A stretch of DNA of 64,000 nt, taken from NCBI RefSeq assembly GCF_003573695.1, contig NW_020621603.1, positions 18,091,116 through 18,155,115 of the forward strand, read 5' to 3'. Positions within the stretch are counted from its first letter, which is position 1; every line of letters starts with the position of its first letter. The notes beneath the pieces are model-generated. The model was not told where the DNA came from. It ran no database searches and saw only the letters and a list, made by a program, of their open reading frames with translations. Of the stretch, positions 46,613 through 58,825 are shown piece by piece. The position numbers and the translations under genes are program-made. Origin of the DNA: Papaver somniferum. Taxonomy: Eukaryota > Streptophyta > Magnoliopsida > Ranunculales > Papaveraceae.

Positions 46613-46757
46613 GTCAGTTATATTCCAAATTAACCATAACAATTTTCAATTCATTAAACGTTGATTACAGGCTTGGCAATGGTACGCGGAAACAAGAAAA
46701 TACAAAAGGAATCTCACGAAGCCTCATAATCAACAAAAATCAACTCTCTACAAAAAT

Positions 46758-49700
46758 CTACTTGGATGGTTCAACCCCACCAGCAGGTTTAGCAATTTTC
46801 CCCTTCTGCGTTGAAGGTACGCTCCCACCCGAGGAAGGGCCTGAAGAACTAGATGCAGGGGGCAGGGGTTTCTCACGTCGCGGATAGTTCCTGATAAGGC
46901 CATGCTCGGTCTTCAGATCATACTCGATGCTATCCAGAATTTTGTTGGTCTCTTCCACTAGATGACACCGAGCCTTGTACGCAATAACAGTATTCATCAT
47001 CTCAGCCTTTGACAACAACGAGGAAAGGCGAATCACTTACTTCGAAGCGGCTTGGGAAGCCTCGTCCCTTGCTGTAGCTAAACCTTTATGATAATTAATC
47101 TGACTTTCCTGATGCACTAATCGAGATTGAGCCTCCGCAAGATCTTCATTTGCAGTACGAAGCTGTCTCTGGAGCTCTGCAAGGAAAAGAAAAATGCAGA
47201 TGGTTAGGTCCAGGAAATTGCAGAATAACACTAGATAATACAAGCATATACCTTCGACTCTCGCCGAAGCTATTTCATATTCGTTAACAGCAGCATCACG
47301 GGCTTCACCAAGAAAATCATACTCATCTGACAACTTCTTATAATCCGCTTGAAGGGTTAAAAGGGCGTACTGACTCGCATATAATTCTACCTGTTTCATT
47401 GAATCCAAGTATCGAAGATGATTGACCTCATTGTTTAAACCCTCCAGACCCTTGTTGAGCCGATACATATTTACTTCAAGATTCCTCTCAGCCTCAGCTT
47501 GGCGTACCACATCAGCCCTAGACGCAGCTAAAGCTTTGCTGAGAGCACCATCCTCATCCCTAGCGTCATCTCTCTCCCTAGCAAGACGCTGAAGGTAATA
47601 TTTAACATCAGAAGACTGAGAAGAACGAGCTTGACGCAATTCTTCTTCCAAGAGATTGATTTTAGCTTCCAATGATGAGACATGTTCTCGAGATTCACGA
47701 AGATTATCACGCGTCCACAATAACGTTCCATCAAACAAACGACGATCATTGTTATATTGGTTCTGCAAATCAATCATTTAGACTCGTCTGACCCGCCAGT
47801 TCTCTGCCAGAGAATTATGTTCATCGGCACGAGCATTCCACTTATCAGCTTCGCTCTTTATCCTCTCTACCAACTCTGCGATGCGAGATTTCTGACGCTG
47901 CCGCTCTTTCCGAAGCCATACTAACTCAGGAACTCCACCAAATGAAGATAGGGTGGGGGAGGGAGACTCAGACAGAACACTAATTACGGTAAAGGACAAC
48001 AACAAGGAAGAGAACAAATAATCAAACCTGTAACAGCCGAAGAATTCTTCTTGGCTTCCTCCAACTCACTACGAACCATAGCAAGATCATTACGAAGCTT
48101 CTCCTCCTCCTTATCCTTGAGGAGACTCTTCAACTCACATATCTCCCTATCCCTATCAGCGATGACAGTCTCAGCCGCAGTAAGCTCCTCTTCCCAAAGA
48201 CGAATCTTAGCCTCTAACTTAAGGGATTTGGCCTTAAAAAATTGGTACAACATGTGATTACAGTGCTCACTCCTCATCATCTGCGAATCAGAAGATTAGA
48301 ACACCCTGACTCTAAAAATTGATACCAGGCAAAATGATAAGAGAACTCACCTCTAACATCGGCTGTTGGGGAGACCCATACTGATACCCATCAGCCAACG
48401 TCATCATATCGGCAACAGTCGAGGGAGCGTCGACTACTAGAGCAGCCTCCGAGGCGCGAAGATTCTTATCCCACGCTACTGCAACCTGTTCCTCGGGAGA
48501 CAATTGCATCATCTTACGGGTATAGGCGTCAGATTTCTTCTCACCCTCCACCACAGGAGCTGGATTGGGTACGAACATCAAGTTCTTCTTTTTAAACCAA
48601 TCTAAGATGGCATCATCACCCTCCAGGATCAGTGACTCAGGAAAATAATATCCAGAAGACCCAACCGAGGCCTTACCCACGTCCGTGAATTTAGCACCCG
48701 AAGAGTTCGAGGCCACTCCTGTGTCCAAATCTGGAAGGTCTCTAGCATCGCTCCCCTCTGGAACATCACTAGCATCCAAGAATCCCTTACCCTTCCTGTC
48801 CACCTTGTTAGAATTACCAAGAACATCCCAATCATCATTGGGGGAAAGCATATTGAACTCAGAAGCCAGGCCCAGGGAAGCGTTTATGTCAAAACCATCC
48901 TCCGCAGAATAAATCCAACCAAAGGAAAACTCCTGATACATAGCAGGAATTTCACCACCAGCACCCTCATCACCAAGGCCAGTGCTATCATCACTAGCAT
49001 CACTACAACCCGCAGGATTAGCATTGGCACTAGCATCATGACACCCTGCGGGATTAATCTCACCACCAAAACCGCTGCCACCAGCGGTAGTATTCCCTTC
49101 AACAAATTCATCATCATCATGACCGGGAGGGGATGTATCAATACGCTCTTCTATGTCAGACACATATTCATCCTCGCCAAGCTCAGTCACAGGACTGTTA
49201 ACTTCTTCATAAACCTCCGCCTCCTCGATTGTTGCGGTGGTGGACTGCTTGGGATTTATCCTCCTCTTCTTCGTCGCCTAAAAAGACAAGGCACAAGAAT
49301 AAAAATCCCTGACTTTGAAAAGAATTAAAACTTCCTCAACTAAAGGACAAGGCATATATAAATCTTACCTTGAAAACCGCAGCATTCTTCGCCTGAAGAT
49401 CAGCATCGGAACTCTCTTCGTCATATCCATCAACAACATCGAGGGCATATTGAAAATTCATGCCCTCAAAATTCGAAAGCCAAGGACGGAAATTCCCATA
49501 ACGAGCAGGAGGAGCCGTACGTATCTGGATATCTGCGGTAGGACGCCATCCTTGCGGACCCGGAACCCACCCCCAAGCCCAGGGACCAACAACCTCAATA
49601 ACAGTTGCTTGTCATTCATAGTCATGATCACGCTTGATCCGCTCATGAATAGGAAACACCAGTTTGTTAGTAGAATTCTCCGTAACTGGGACGTACTTCA

Positions 49701-50754
49701 CCTTAGCACCACTTACTTCACTCAGAAGGCGGATCTCACCACGAGGAGCGGCAATATTCCGGAGACTCACACTCCACGGTTTACGATTCCTACTGTTAAT
49801 ATAGTCACCGAAAGACTTGTTAAAATTCTCAGGCGTATACCACTCCCTTTCCTCAGTGTTGGGAACATAAAGAATCATCATTGTCTCTCCTTTGCTCCGA
49901 AGATAACACTCCCTCAGTGCACGAAGATAATTCCCATGAAGTTCGGAAATAGAGCGACAGTGTGTGTTCTTCGAAGAACCCTCTCGATCGTCCAGCACAT
50001 CATAATAAAAAGAATCCCCAGACTTGTGCAAAGGCAACATAAGACCCGCTTCAAATGCCCCCACCGTGGTCAGCAGATGAAATTCATCAAACTTATACGT
50101 CGATATTATCTCATAAGTAATATCATCATCAGCAGCGTAAAAACGAACATCGAATAGTTGAAGACCATGTTTTTCCTTGAAAACCTCCAGATCAATATGT
50201 TTGAAGGTCACTTTCTTCTCCCCAACAGCGACACTGCGTATCTCTTGAGAAATATCCTCCTCCTCCACTGGATCAGGCGCAGAATTCTTCGAAGGGTTTC
50301 TATCGAAAGTTTTTCTCTTAGGCTGAACCTTAGATGCATCAGTCTTCGAAATCAATTCTTTCGAAGACCTCCCCTTGGGTTGAGACACTGGAGGGGGAGG
50401 TAGAGGATGTTGGTGAGACGCGGAAGGAGTCGCCACTGACCGAAGAGGTAGGACATACCGCGTTCTCTTAGGGTCATCACGCGGATTACCTGAGGGACGA
50501 GAAACAACATACCGGGATCCAGGAGTCTCTTTTGGCCGGTCCCCCTTCTGCTTATTCCCTTTATGCGACTCGCTCCTCTTAGAAGTTAAGCGCCTCTGAC
50601 CAGAAGAAGACGAAACCCTATGACCGCGGGCATCACCTTGGGAAGATTTAGACGAACCTCCACCAAGCGGAGAAACATCAGGATCCCTACGTGGAGGAGA
50701 TTTACGCGGACTAGGCGGTGGAGTTTGATAAGAAACCCCCGGATGATCAGCCAT
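46758..50754 (-). pseudogene. Antisense five-exon gene inside the Gypsy element, three nonsense codons
   Basis: Proposed exons from the right: 50754-49369, 49277-48351, 48280-48028, 47932-47252, 47176-46758. All have GT/AG borders and compatible phases. Exon 1 begins MADHPGVSYQTPPPSPRKSPP, a basic, Pro/Ser-rich, disordered start. A globular part follows (FDEFHLLTTVGAFEAGLMLPL ... WSVSLRNIAAP) and then WAWGWVPGPQGW. Exon 2 is acidic and Gly/Asn-rich. Exons 3-5 are long coiled coil (for example LEAKIRLWEEELTAAETVIA). Antisense genes between integrase and the 3' LTR are known in Tat elements such as Grande; the family resembles 'putative gypsy-type transposon' proteins. In-frame stops: TGA 49612-49614, TAA 47778-47780, TAA 47037-47039, each one C-to-T change from CGA or CAA. 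Function unknown. Confidence 0.75.
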
Positions 50755-51420
50755 GTCTGCGTGGTACACAAACAAGTTTCAGATTTCCGCGGATACAAAA
50801 CCCAATTGTATCCAGTTTTTCATAATCATGAACCAGATGGAAAATAAGAACAAAACCTAAATAAAAAGAGGAAATACCAAATATGGGCAACCATGCACGA
50901 AGGACGATATTATTACTATTTATAATGACGAATAGGGGCAATCATACATACATCTATATACATGTTCTTCATCACAAACACATATAGCAGCAACAGAAAA
51001 CGAACATATTTTTCAAAAGATAATCAAACACAGTAGAACCACTTACCTATAAAGGTAAAATCAGGGTCGTAAAGAAAGATTCGAGGAACAACAACAGTAA
51101 CAGCAGAAAAGCTCCGAGGAACGACAACAACAGCAGCAACAAAGACAAAAACAACAGCAGCAACAGCAACAATTAATAACAAGGAAACAAAAGCAGAAAA
51201 CAAAAGTTCTGAGGAAAGAGAAGGAATGAAATTTATAACTAGAGAATTTCCATATTCCTTCTCTATATATATACAAAGAGAAATAAAACCGCCCCACTAC
51301 CCAAGAAGAAGTTATTGCAAATAGTGGGGAACGTGCCCTAAAATCTAGGAAAATAACAAAGAGAAGATGAAGAGAGTAACACGTTTTTTCTTCCCACTTC
51401 GACTAACCGCCCAGTAGGAT
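50755..51420. other. Upstream region of the antisense gene
   Basis: It contains CAACAG-type simple repeats at about 51077-51175 and the TATA-like site below. No coding sequence was seen. Confidence 0.55.
51264..51273 (-). promoter_or_regulatory. Possible TATA box of the antisense gene
   Basis: TATATATATA lies about 510 bases upstream of the antisense ATG (50754). The CAA/CAG repeat falls in the implied 5' UTR or first intron. Position only; no experimental support. Confidence 0.35.
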
Positions 51421-51436
51421 GAAAAGGGGAAAATTT
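51421..51436 (+). other. Polypurine tract of the Gypsy element
   Basis: GAAAAGGGGAAAA directly precedes the presumed 3' LTR and is nearly the same as the minus-strand PPT of element B. Confidence 0.65.
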
Positions 51437-52133
51437 TAGGTACACATTTCATCTTCCGCCACGTGTCCACAAAAACACATGTGGAGGACATGCGGCTGAG
51501 AACATCAAGATATGATATCACACGTGGACAGCCAAGAGACGCGCCTTATCAAGATAGCGTCGCCACCCACCAGATCCAACGATAGAGGATCGAGGAAGAT
51601 GGAAGCACTAGAACACTGAGAAGCACTGAAGGATAACCCAAGATTCACTTTACCCTATCCCCAGAAAGATCTAAGATCTACGGCTGAGGATAGTCAGACT
51701 GAGACAGACAAGAAAGGGGCAGAGGACAGTTGTCTACCGTGGACAGACATCTCAACTACCCGCATTAAATACCCTCAAACAGCATACATGTCAGTCAGCC
51801 TGTGGAGGAAGCGCATATAGCACTGAATATTCATGACTCTGCGCAGAGAAGACCAAGAACACGAAGACCTCTGCGTAAGCGGCACAAGACATAAGAGGAT
51901 AAGGTTATAAAGGGCCTCAGAAGTGGACCCCACGTAACCACCCTATATATACCCCTCTCCCAAGTGAAGAGAGGGGGGGAGGAACATTGAGAAGAGAATA
52001 GGAGAGAGAGAGAGAGAGAAATAGAGAGTGTAAGTGAGTTTCCTCCTGCTACGCAGGCTTATATTGGTCTCAAAGTCATTTGACTATTTCTGTAACCTTC
52101 ACACATATAATGAAAAACCCAATCCCGGAGACA
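51437..52133 (+). repeat. 3' LTR of the Gypsy element (borders approximate)
   Basis: It lies between the PPT and unrelated DNA. It contains a promoter-like TATATATA at 51944-51951, a GA run at about 52001-52027, and an end near ACACATATAATGAAAAACCC. No second copy exists in the window, so the borders cannot be confirmed. Confidence 0.6.
51944..51951 (+). promoter_or_regulatory. TATA box in the Gypsy LTR
   Basis: CCCTATATATACCCCTCTCC, with a C/T-rich context typical of plant LTR promoters. Transcription would start about 30 bases downstream, near the GA-rich stretch. Confidence 0.55.
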
Positions 52134-52698
52134 TAGATCTGAGTGAGAATCATTAAAGTTAATCGTTTCGTCTATGTTCATGCATCTGTACTTTATATAT
52201 TCAATTCGTTACTTATGGCATATCATGTTCGTACATTTTATACTTTGTCCACTATTTATCTTATTGTATGAGCCAAGGACAATGATTGTAGTTGATGAGA
52301 TGAGGAAGAGTATTAGAACTCTGAGTCAAGGATTTGACATTACCAATCCATTCCCTTCAGGCGCAGCCTATTTACTATATTATCGTGACTCTGCGCGCAT
52401 TGTTTGTGAATACTCGGATGACATTAATCTACGTGTTCACAACAATCCTGGCCATTATCACACGTACTAAAACAGTTCCCTCATTTTGTGCGTAATTCAA
52501 GTTATTCAACTCTTTCCTATTCTGTTACTTATAGATATTAACTCCCAAAAATCTCCCCATTATGGTAATACCAAAACCCAAAATCTAGAACTAAGATATT
52601 AAACTGACATATCATCCTTCATAGCTGCGGCAGAAAAATCTTTAATTTCTATTCTGAATCTCCAAGAAAGAAAGAAATCGGAAGCGCAAGGAGAAGCA
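52134..52698. other. Upstream region of F-box pseudogene
   Basis: No domain-bearing frame was seen. A 98-codon plus frame (52174-52470) is unrecognised and partly hydrophobic; it may be chance. Confidence 0.4.
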
Positions 52699-53834
52699 AT
52701 GTCAAGCATTCCAGATGAACTTTACCTTGATATCCTATTATGGGTACCAGCAAAATCACTATTATCATGTAAGTGTGTTTGTAAATCTTGGAACTCAACA
52801 ATCTCGAGCCAAAGTTTCATTACATCACACCTTAATAACCTTATTATGGAGAAAAAAAATTATAACCTCATGCTTATAGGAAGAAAGCGGTGTAGTTCTG
52901 ATCCCATGATTATTTGTTCTGTAGCTTATGATGCACTATCATCCCGATTTTCCAGAAATGATATGGTCGTTAGAAATGCTATAGAATATGATTATCCATT
53001 CAGATCATTAGGTCAGGATATTGTCTTGCTGGGTTGTTGCCATGGTCTGATTTGTATGCGGGTTTCAGATATGTTATGTGTTTGGAATCCATGCACCAAA
53101 GAGTATAAGGTTATAACGGATTCACCGAATGAAGAAATAGATGAAGAGACAGCTTATGCTTTTGGGTATGATTCTACCATTGATGACTACAAATTATTTA
53201 AGGTTATAGAGCTACCTGGTACTGGTAGTATGTTTTGTTTAGTTGATGTGTATATGCTAGGATCGAATTCTTGGAGAAGTATTGAAGACATACCTTATTG
53301 CTTTCATAATGAGCAAAAAGTTGGGGTCCTTGCCAATGGAAATTTTCATTGGTTAGGTTGGTAATGCAAGTTAACTGATACCCATGTTGTGGAGAGATAT
53401 GAAGTCATAATCTCTTTGGATGTCAGCAACGAAAGTTTCCAGGAAATGCAATTAGCGAAAGAACCTTTGGAGAATGAACACATCTTTAGGAGTCTGGGAG
53501 TGCTGAAGGATGTCTCTGTGTTCTATCTCATGATGATTCTAAGCTTGATCTGTGGGTAATGCGGGATTGTGGAGTGCATGGTTCTTGGACTAAACATTTT
53601 GGCATTATGAACAGGCAGTTTAGGGACCGTTGCTTAATAAGTCCGATGTGGTCTTTCAAGAATGATGAGGACCATAAGTATCTAATATGTGCTGAATATG
53701 ATTTATTTTTATATGAGCCGAAGCGTGCGAGACTTAGAAAACCAAAGATTAACGGTTTAAGAAGGTTGCATGATGTTGAGAATCATTTTGAGAGCCTAGT
53801 ATCACTCGGCTCTGGCACTTATGTTGGGAGATAG
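52699..53834 (+). pseudogene. F-box protein with FBA-type C-terminal domain, disrupted
   Basis: The F-box lies at the N-terminus: IPDELYLDILLWVPAKSLLSCKCVCKSW (residues 4-31). The associated domain has LLGCCHGLICMR, VWNPCTKEYKVI, FGYDSTIDDYKLFKV and VYMLGSNSWRSI, typical of plant F-box/FBA proteins that act as SCF ubiquitin-ligase substrate receptors. TAA at 53362-53364 follows NGNFHWLGW. The frame continues (VERYEVIISLDVSNESFQEM) and shifts near 53515 to KLDLWVMRDCGVHGSWTKHF. The total would be about 375 residues, normal for the family. The AGGAGAAGC context before the ATG gives the start. It was probably a recent gene, as only two breaks are seen. Confidence 0.85.
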
Positions 53835-54698
53835 CAAATGGTAAAATTAGCTTGTCATTTTTTGTATCTTGATACTGTATATTACTTCAGTTCAGACTCC
53901 TAGGGAATGAACTCCTCTTATTTGCACATTTTAGCTTGCACTGTCAGTTTTTATCTTTATTAGAATATATTGCATTAATCTTCATTTTTTTGATAACTGA
54001 CTTGGATTTTCTTTGCACTCTTGGCAGGAAGGAAGAAATTGGTGCTGAAAGAGTTTATGGGCTGAAGTTAAGAGCATTTGAGTATTTTATTCTTTTATAA
54101 GTCGTACAATCTTGAATTGTTTGAATTAAGATTTTCGAAGTTTTTTCTTGAACTTCTGTTGAATTTGAGTATTATCTTGAATAAATAAATTACTGGTTTC
54201 CATTTGTGAATCTTGTTATTACGTTGCCATATGAACTAGTTTGCGTAGAGACTGCTAGCTTGTACAAGTTAACATATGCTAGACAGCGCACTGTTGCAAT
54301 TGATTTGGTAGTCGCTGCAGGTTAGTGTTCCAATTACGAATAATACGTATCGAGGTTCAAGTTTCTATACTGAACAGTAGAATTAAATGACAGGAGTTCT
54401 CATAAACAAATGAAGCTAAATGTTGTTTAAAGGATTCTTCAAAAGCTGACCCTCTCGATACACGAATACCTGGACATTTCTGAGATCGATGGTGAAACCG
54501 TTCATTGAGTAGATAAAGATTAGAAACTGAGATAGACTTAATGTTCATCTACGTGAAATGTTATGGTAAAAAACAAAAAGTTGTACAGGCACTGAACTAT
54601 ATGCAAGATTGCTAATAGGTTGCACCAATTTACTTGGGGATGTACAAGCTTGATTGATCGGAATTGATGTGTCTGACATAGAGCCATTTAATATGAAC
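53835..54698. other. Intergenic between F-box and GDSL genes
   Basis: No gene was seen. The left part is probably 3' flank of the F-box gene. Confidence 0.5.
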
Positions 54699-56213
54699 TT
54701 AATTAGCAACCCATTCATTAGCTGCCTCCAAATAATGTATAACATCCCAGCTAATATGTTTCAATGGATTCGCAAAAGGGCCGCCATACACCGTCCCGTT
54801 TACAACTACCTTCTCAGGACAGCAGCAAAAGCCGAGGGGGTCAACAAAACCTGCAATCATCATCACGAAATTACCTGTTCAATATCTGACGATTAATCAC
54901 TGACCAACTTTTAACCAGCAACCTCTATAATTAAGTTTGCAAGATTTAGTAATTTCTTACCTAGATCCTTGGCAGAGTTGATAAGGTTGTATTTAGCCGT
55001 ATAAGCATCAACATATGTGAAGGCTGCACCAGTGAGGTTGGCCTTGAGTTGGGCTAACTTGGACTTGAGTTGCCTATTGAATTCTTAAGCTATCTCATTC
55101 AAAGATATTACACACCCATTCTTGTCCAACGGCTCCTTGCCATAGTAGTATTTGTTGTTGCAAGGTAAACACCCAATAGGTCATTGCACCTTCACTGTAA
55201 AGTTGCTGCGACAAAAATAAAAAGTACATTAGAGAACCATGGCATAAGTTGTCACTACCAAATGCCTATGATGCTAGTTTCTCTATACCTACCTCACTAC
55301 CTGTACTGTTGTGGCGAATTGATCAAGGATATCAGGAATTGGAGCACGTGCTCCTTCTGATGTAGATAAACCAAATTGAAGATCGTTTTGTCCAATGTCG
55401 AATGTGTATAAAGCCTTGGAGAAATCTTCTGGTTTCGGTAAATCGGCTTTACCTGAACATAGAGAACAATATGTTCAAAGCTGTAAAAACTAGGTCAGAG
55501 ACAAAATCTTAAACCAAAATGATCTTTGTACAGCTTTACAAAAATAAAAGATGTCAAAAATGATGTGAAGGGTACAATTGATTCTGACCTTTTCCTGTTG
55601 GGTAGAGTTAACAATGTCAATGGTTCAAGCTTTAAATTGTCGGAGTTGAGCAATCTGCGCGTAATGGGCAATAACCCTTGTCTTTTCAAATGGGTGATCC
55701 TCCGGTTGCAAAATTGGCTCCATTTTTGAAACTACCCAATGCAAGTGAGTCCAGATATGCTCTTAAGTAGGCTAAACCCAATTCCTCGGCTGCAGCATCC
55801 ACCGAGATTGCAATCGTCCGGCATCATTAGCATGCAGCAACAAAATATCATTAGTGTATTGTGACTACTGGAAAATATGTATTGCAAATCTGACTGCATT
55901 AAGTAAATTAGCAAATCTTAAACAGAGCAGTTGCACTGCTTACCCATGAAATCCACGACAAGACGACCATCGCAGGCCCTTCCAGACGAGTACCAATCGC
56001 ATAAAATGCTGCTGATATACCTCCAGTATCTGAATTTGAATCTCCAAAATTGAAAACCGCAGGGAAATTGCATGTCTTCAACGTCGATGAAAAACCATTA
56101 TCATCAATCTTATCTACTGCAGATAATCCTCCTATTCCATTAGTGCTAAGAACAAAAACCCAAAACAAGAAAACAAAGAGGAAGCAGATATCTGAATTTC
56201 TTTTCGGTAAACC
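54699..56213 (-). pseudogene. GDSL esterase/lipase, multi-exon, disrupted
   Basis: Read from 56213. A signal-peptide-like start (MVYRKEIQISASSLFSCF, then a frameshift) is followed by block I CNFPAVFNFGDSNSDTGG, with the nucleophile Ser of GDS. A deletion/frameshift then precedes GRACDGRLVVDFMG (about 55945-55990). The next exon has AEELGLAYLRAYLDSLALG and GANFATGGSPI followed by a stop (about 55690). Another exon (55300-55450) has KALYTFDIGQNDLQFGLSTS (block III, GQND). The last exons have LYSEGA, YWVF, FVDPLGFCC and the catalytic WDVIHYLEAANEWVAN (Asp..His) before TAA at 54699-54701. The family hydrolyses esters and lipids in the cell wall or secretory pathway. It is a decayed paralogue. Confidence 0.83.
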
Positions 56214-56645
56214 ATGTTTATGTCCTTAAGAAATCTTAAAGATGCAGTAGTACTTCAGTAGACTCTATATTCTTCATACTACTACTTGTATATATAACCC
56301 ATTCAATGTCTCGAGAAAGATCTCAATTAATGTGTGCAGTAACAAAGAAAGAAAATGACAATCACTAAACATGAGCCTTTAACTGGATGCAGTAAACCAT
56401 AACTTCACATGAGAATAGTGGACCTAATCAGAAGAAACATTTACAGCAAGAAATTGAGAAAGTGATGGTCACCAAGCCTAAACACAGCTCTGCCAACTGA
56501 CTACCAAAACCAACTACCAATTTATTGAACTAGCTACCTTGGTATCTACCACCTAAACAAAGGACTGAGACTTTAAACACGCATGGGTGGGGTCAGTAAG
56601 CCCCACACATTTAGCATCTCAAACTAATAAAGAGATTCAAGACCT
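56214..56645. other. Intergenic between GDSL and F-box genes
   Basis: Nothing recognised. 'ATATATAAC' near 56289 could be the TATA region of the GDSL gene (minus). Confidence 0.4.
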
Positions 56646-58825
56646 TCACCTGAAAAAAGAAAGGTGAGTTATATCATTCTCTAAGTTTCTTTCGTTTTGC
56701 GTCTTTTTGTTTTGTTTTAAAGAGAAGGGAATTTGCCTTTTTTCCCTATAATGTAAAAAACAAAAGACAATGTAAACACTCTGCAACACACAGAGTGTCA
56801 CAGATATTATCCACCAAACACAGAACTCGTACTCATACTCGTATGCTAAACAGGCCTGGGAAAGGCCTGAGTTTTCCATCAACCACCTCCTCCGTAAACC
56901 TGGAGTTAAAACCATAAAAGTGCTTGCACGGCCTGAATCACTATCGAGAATATCTATGGCATCCAAATACAAACCGACTTCCAAATCTGGCATGCTATTG
57001 AGCACACCCATCCATTCTTCAACTGGGAGTGGGACAGGAACACTCGTAACTAACACCTTCTCAACAACAGGAATCATAGTTTCGCATGCACTCATTAGCT
57101 CAGACAATTCAAAACCCGTTGATTGTACCTCACTGCTCTTCTTTGACCTACAACTTCCATTGGGGTGGTGACCTTCAACATTCTTGCTCAGTTCATCATC
57201 AGTCTCTTTGTCCTTGCGGAAAGCATAACAATTCAATGATTCTCTTCCCGTAACCACCCATCCTGCCGGTATGTTGCCTCTGACAGCATGTTGCAAATCT
57301 TCAAAACAATCATATTGACTAGTTTTAGCTCCTTTGGGAATGAAGGTTTTCATAGAAACAAGATTCTCCACTTGAGCGTGCAGCTGATAGTCCATGTACG
57401 GGCAATAAATATTATTATCATCACCAATACAACGGCCTAGTTTTGTATTCATCTTAGTTGGAAAAATCCCAGGATAGGAGTGAGAGCATTTTACCACCTT
57501 GAGATATTTCTCCAGCAAATTGTAGAGTATAAGACATTCCCCATTAAACCAGTACAATAGCACCTGATCGGAGAGAGTCAATATATGTGTAGGAGGTGTA
57601 ACAGCACTAGTGCTGTCAAAGTAACAACAGAGGGGACCTGTTAGTAAACCTTCCTGACCCTTAATCTGAACATCGAAAGTCTCCTCCCTGACCCATACTT
57701 GGTTGAGCTTGTCCTTCAATATATACATATGAACCTTGCAACAACAACAACAACCAAAGTTACTCTGATAGCCACAATGATGACCGCAATGATCACTGTT
57801 GCTTAGCATTATCTTCTCAGAACGTGCTATACAAGGATATCCTTTAAACTCCAGAAGATGATCAACTCCTAAATATTGATGCGCATTCATTGTTGCCGGG
57901 GTCAGAGTACACTCAGCCGGGAGTCGAATGAAGTGAATCTTCTCCCTATGGAGGTCGAACGAGAGCAGCATTTCAATCTCACAATCATTATCGACTTCAT
58001 TAGTCGTCCTCCAAAGAAGATCACCCCCGCAAAAGGTAGCTGATCTACAAAACGATCTTGAAACTCTAGTTACCATTCGACTAGGGAAAGGTGAAGAAGA
58101 ACCAGGTGGAGGTGACATTTCAGAAGTCTTAGTCACTACGTTTCTCCACGAACACGTTCCCAGTGTAATGATCATGCAAAGAAACTCTTCGTTGTCTTTT
58201 GAATTAAAAACAATTACAGCCTTGTATACTTGAGATAATGAATCAAAACCAAACCCATGACACAAGTATATGTATCCCCCAGTTGGAGTAACATAGGAGA
58301 AGGTTAGTGTTTGAGACCTGGTGGGATTAACCACAACAATTGAACCCACAACATCATCAGGCATACTCGCTATTTTAATACATGCTAAACCATTTGCATA
58401 ACCTACTAGTTCATATGTTCCTCGGGGGTTATTAGATGAGCGAGAAATTTAGGATCAAGATGATTATCATCACTGTGTTCTTCTTCTAAACTAAAAAAAA
58501 TAAGCATTATCTAAGCCACCCCTAAACACATGGAGATTAAAGATTAGACTACTCTTGTTTCTGTCTGAAAATTATGAATGGCAGCAAATCTATTGTCTTT
58601 GTAAATTGAATTGTACCATAACTTACTCACCAAACTGCATATGGCTAGAGTCCGAGCTGCTGGTAATCTCGTCAAAATGTTTTCAATCCACAATTCCTCT
58701 GGAAGACTTTTACTTTCATCCACAACAATTGCTCTTTCTTCTTCTTCTACATCAACTTGTTTGATTTTCGACTTCTTCTCACCATCATCGATGGCTGAAC
58801 TTTTCCTCTTTCTCACGCCCGCCAT
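56646..58825 (-). CDS. F-box protein with long C-terminal region, possibly frameshifted
   Basis: Exon 1 (58825 to about 58544) codes MAGVRKRKSSAIDDGEKK, a basic/acidic lead, then the F-box SLPEELWIENILTRLPAARTLAICSLVSKLWYNSI (residues about 43-77). After a short intron or break (58365-58543; pieces DPKFLAHL and GTYELVGYANGLACIKI are in different frames) comes a 572-codon frame from 58364. It has an F-box-associated-like region (VVNPTRSQTLTFSYVTP; LCHGFGFDSLSQVYKAVI; EEFLCMIITLGTCSWRNV), a Cys-rich stretch (GCCCCCKVHMYIL), a middle with repeated acidic patches, and a hydrophobic tail segment FCVWWIISVTLCVLQSVYIVF. The long open frame argues for a gene recently active. The break between exon 1 and the rest is unresolved. 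Confidence 0.7.

Larger units (their letters stand above)
39025..52133 (+). mobile_element. Ty3/Gypsy element, Tat-like lineage, lacking its 5' LTR
   Basis: Gag, protease, RT, RNase H and integrase occur in Gypsy order on plus. A long 3' region with an antisense gene and a 3' LTR follow. A separate RNase H of the type WEVFVDGxxNxEGAGIGI and an antisense ORF downstream of integrase fit the Tat lineage (Retand/Ogre/Grande-like). The 5' LTR and PBS are absent; Copia sequence directly abuts the leader repeats. All plus-strand genes carry stops or frameshifts. Confidence 0.85.

Noticed and set aside
49315..50157. 280-codon plus-strand frame in the Gypsy 3' region
   Set aside because: It is the complement of exon 1 of the antisense gene, whose frame has domain-like composition and proper splice sites.
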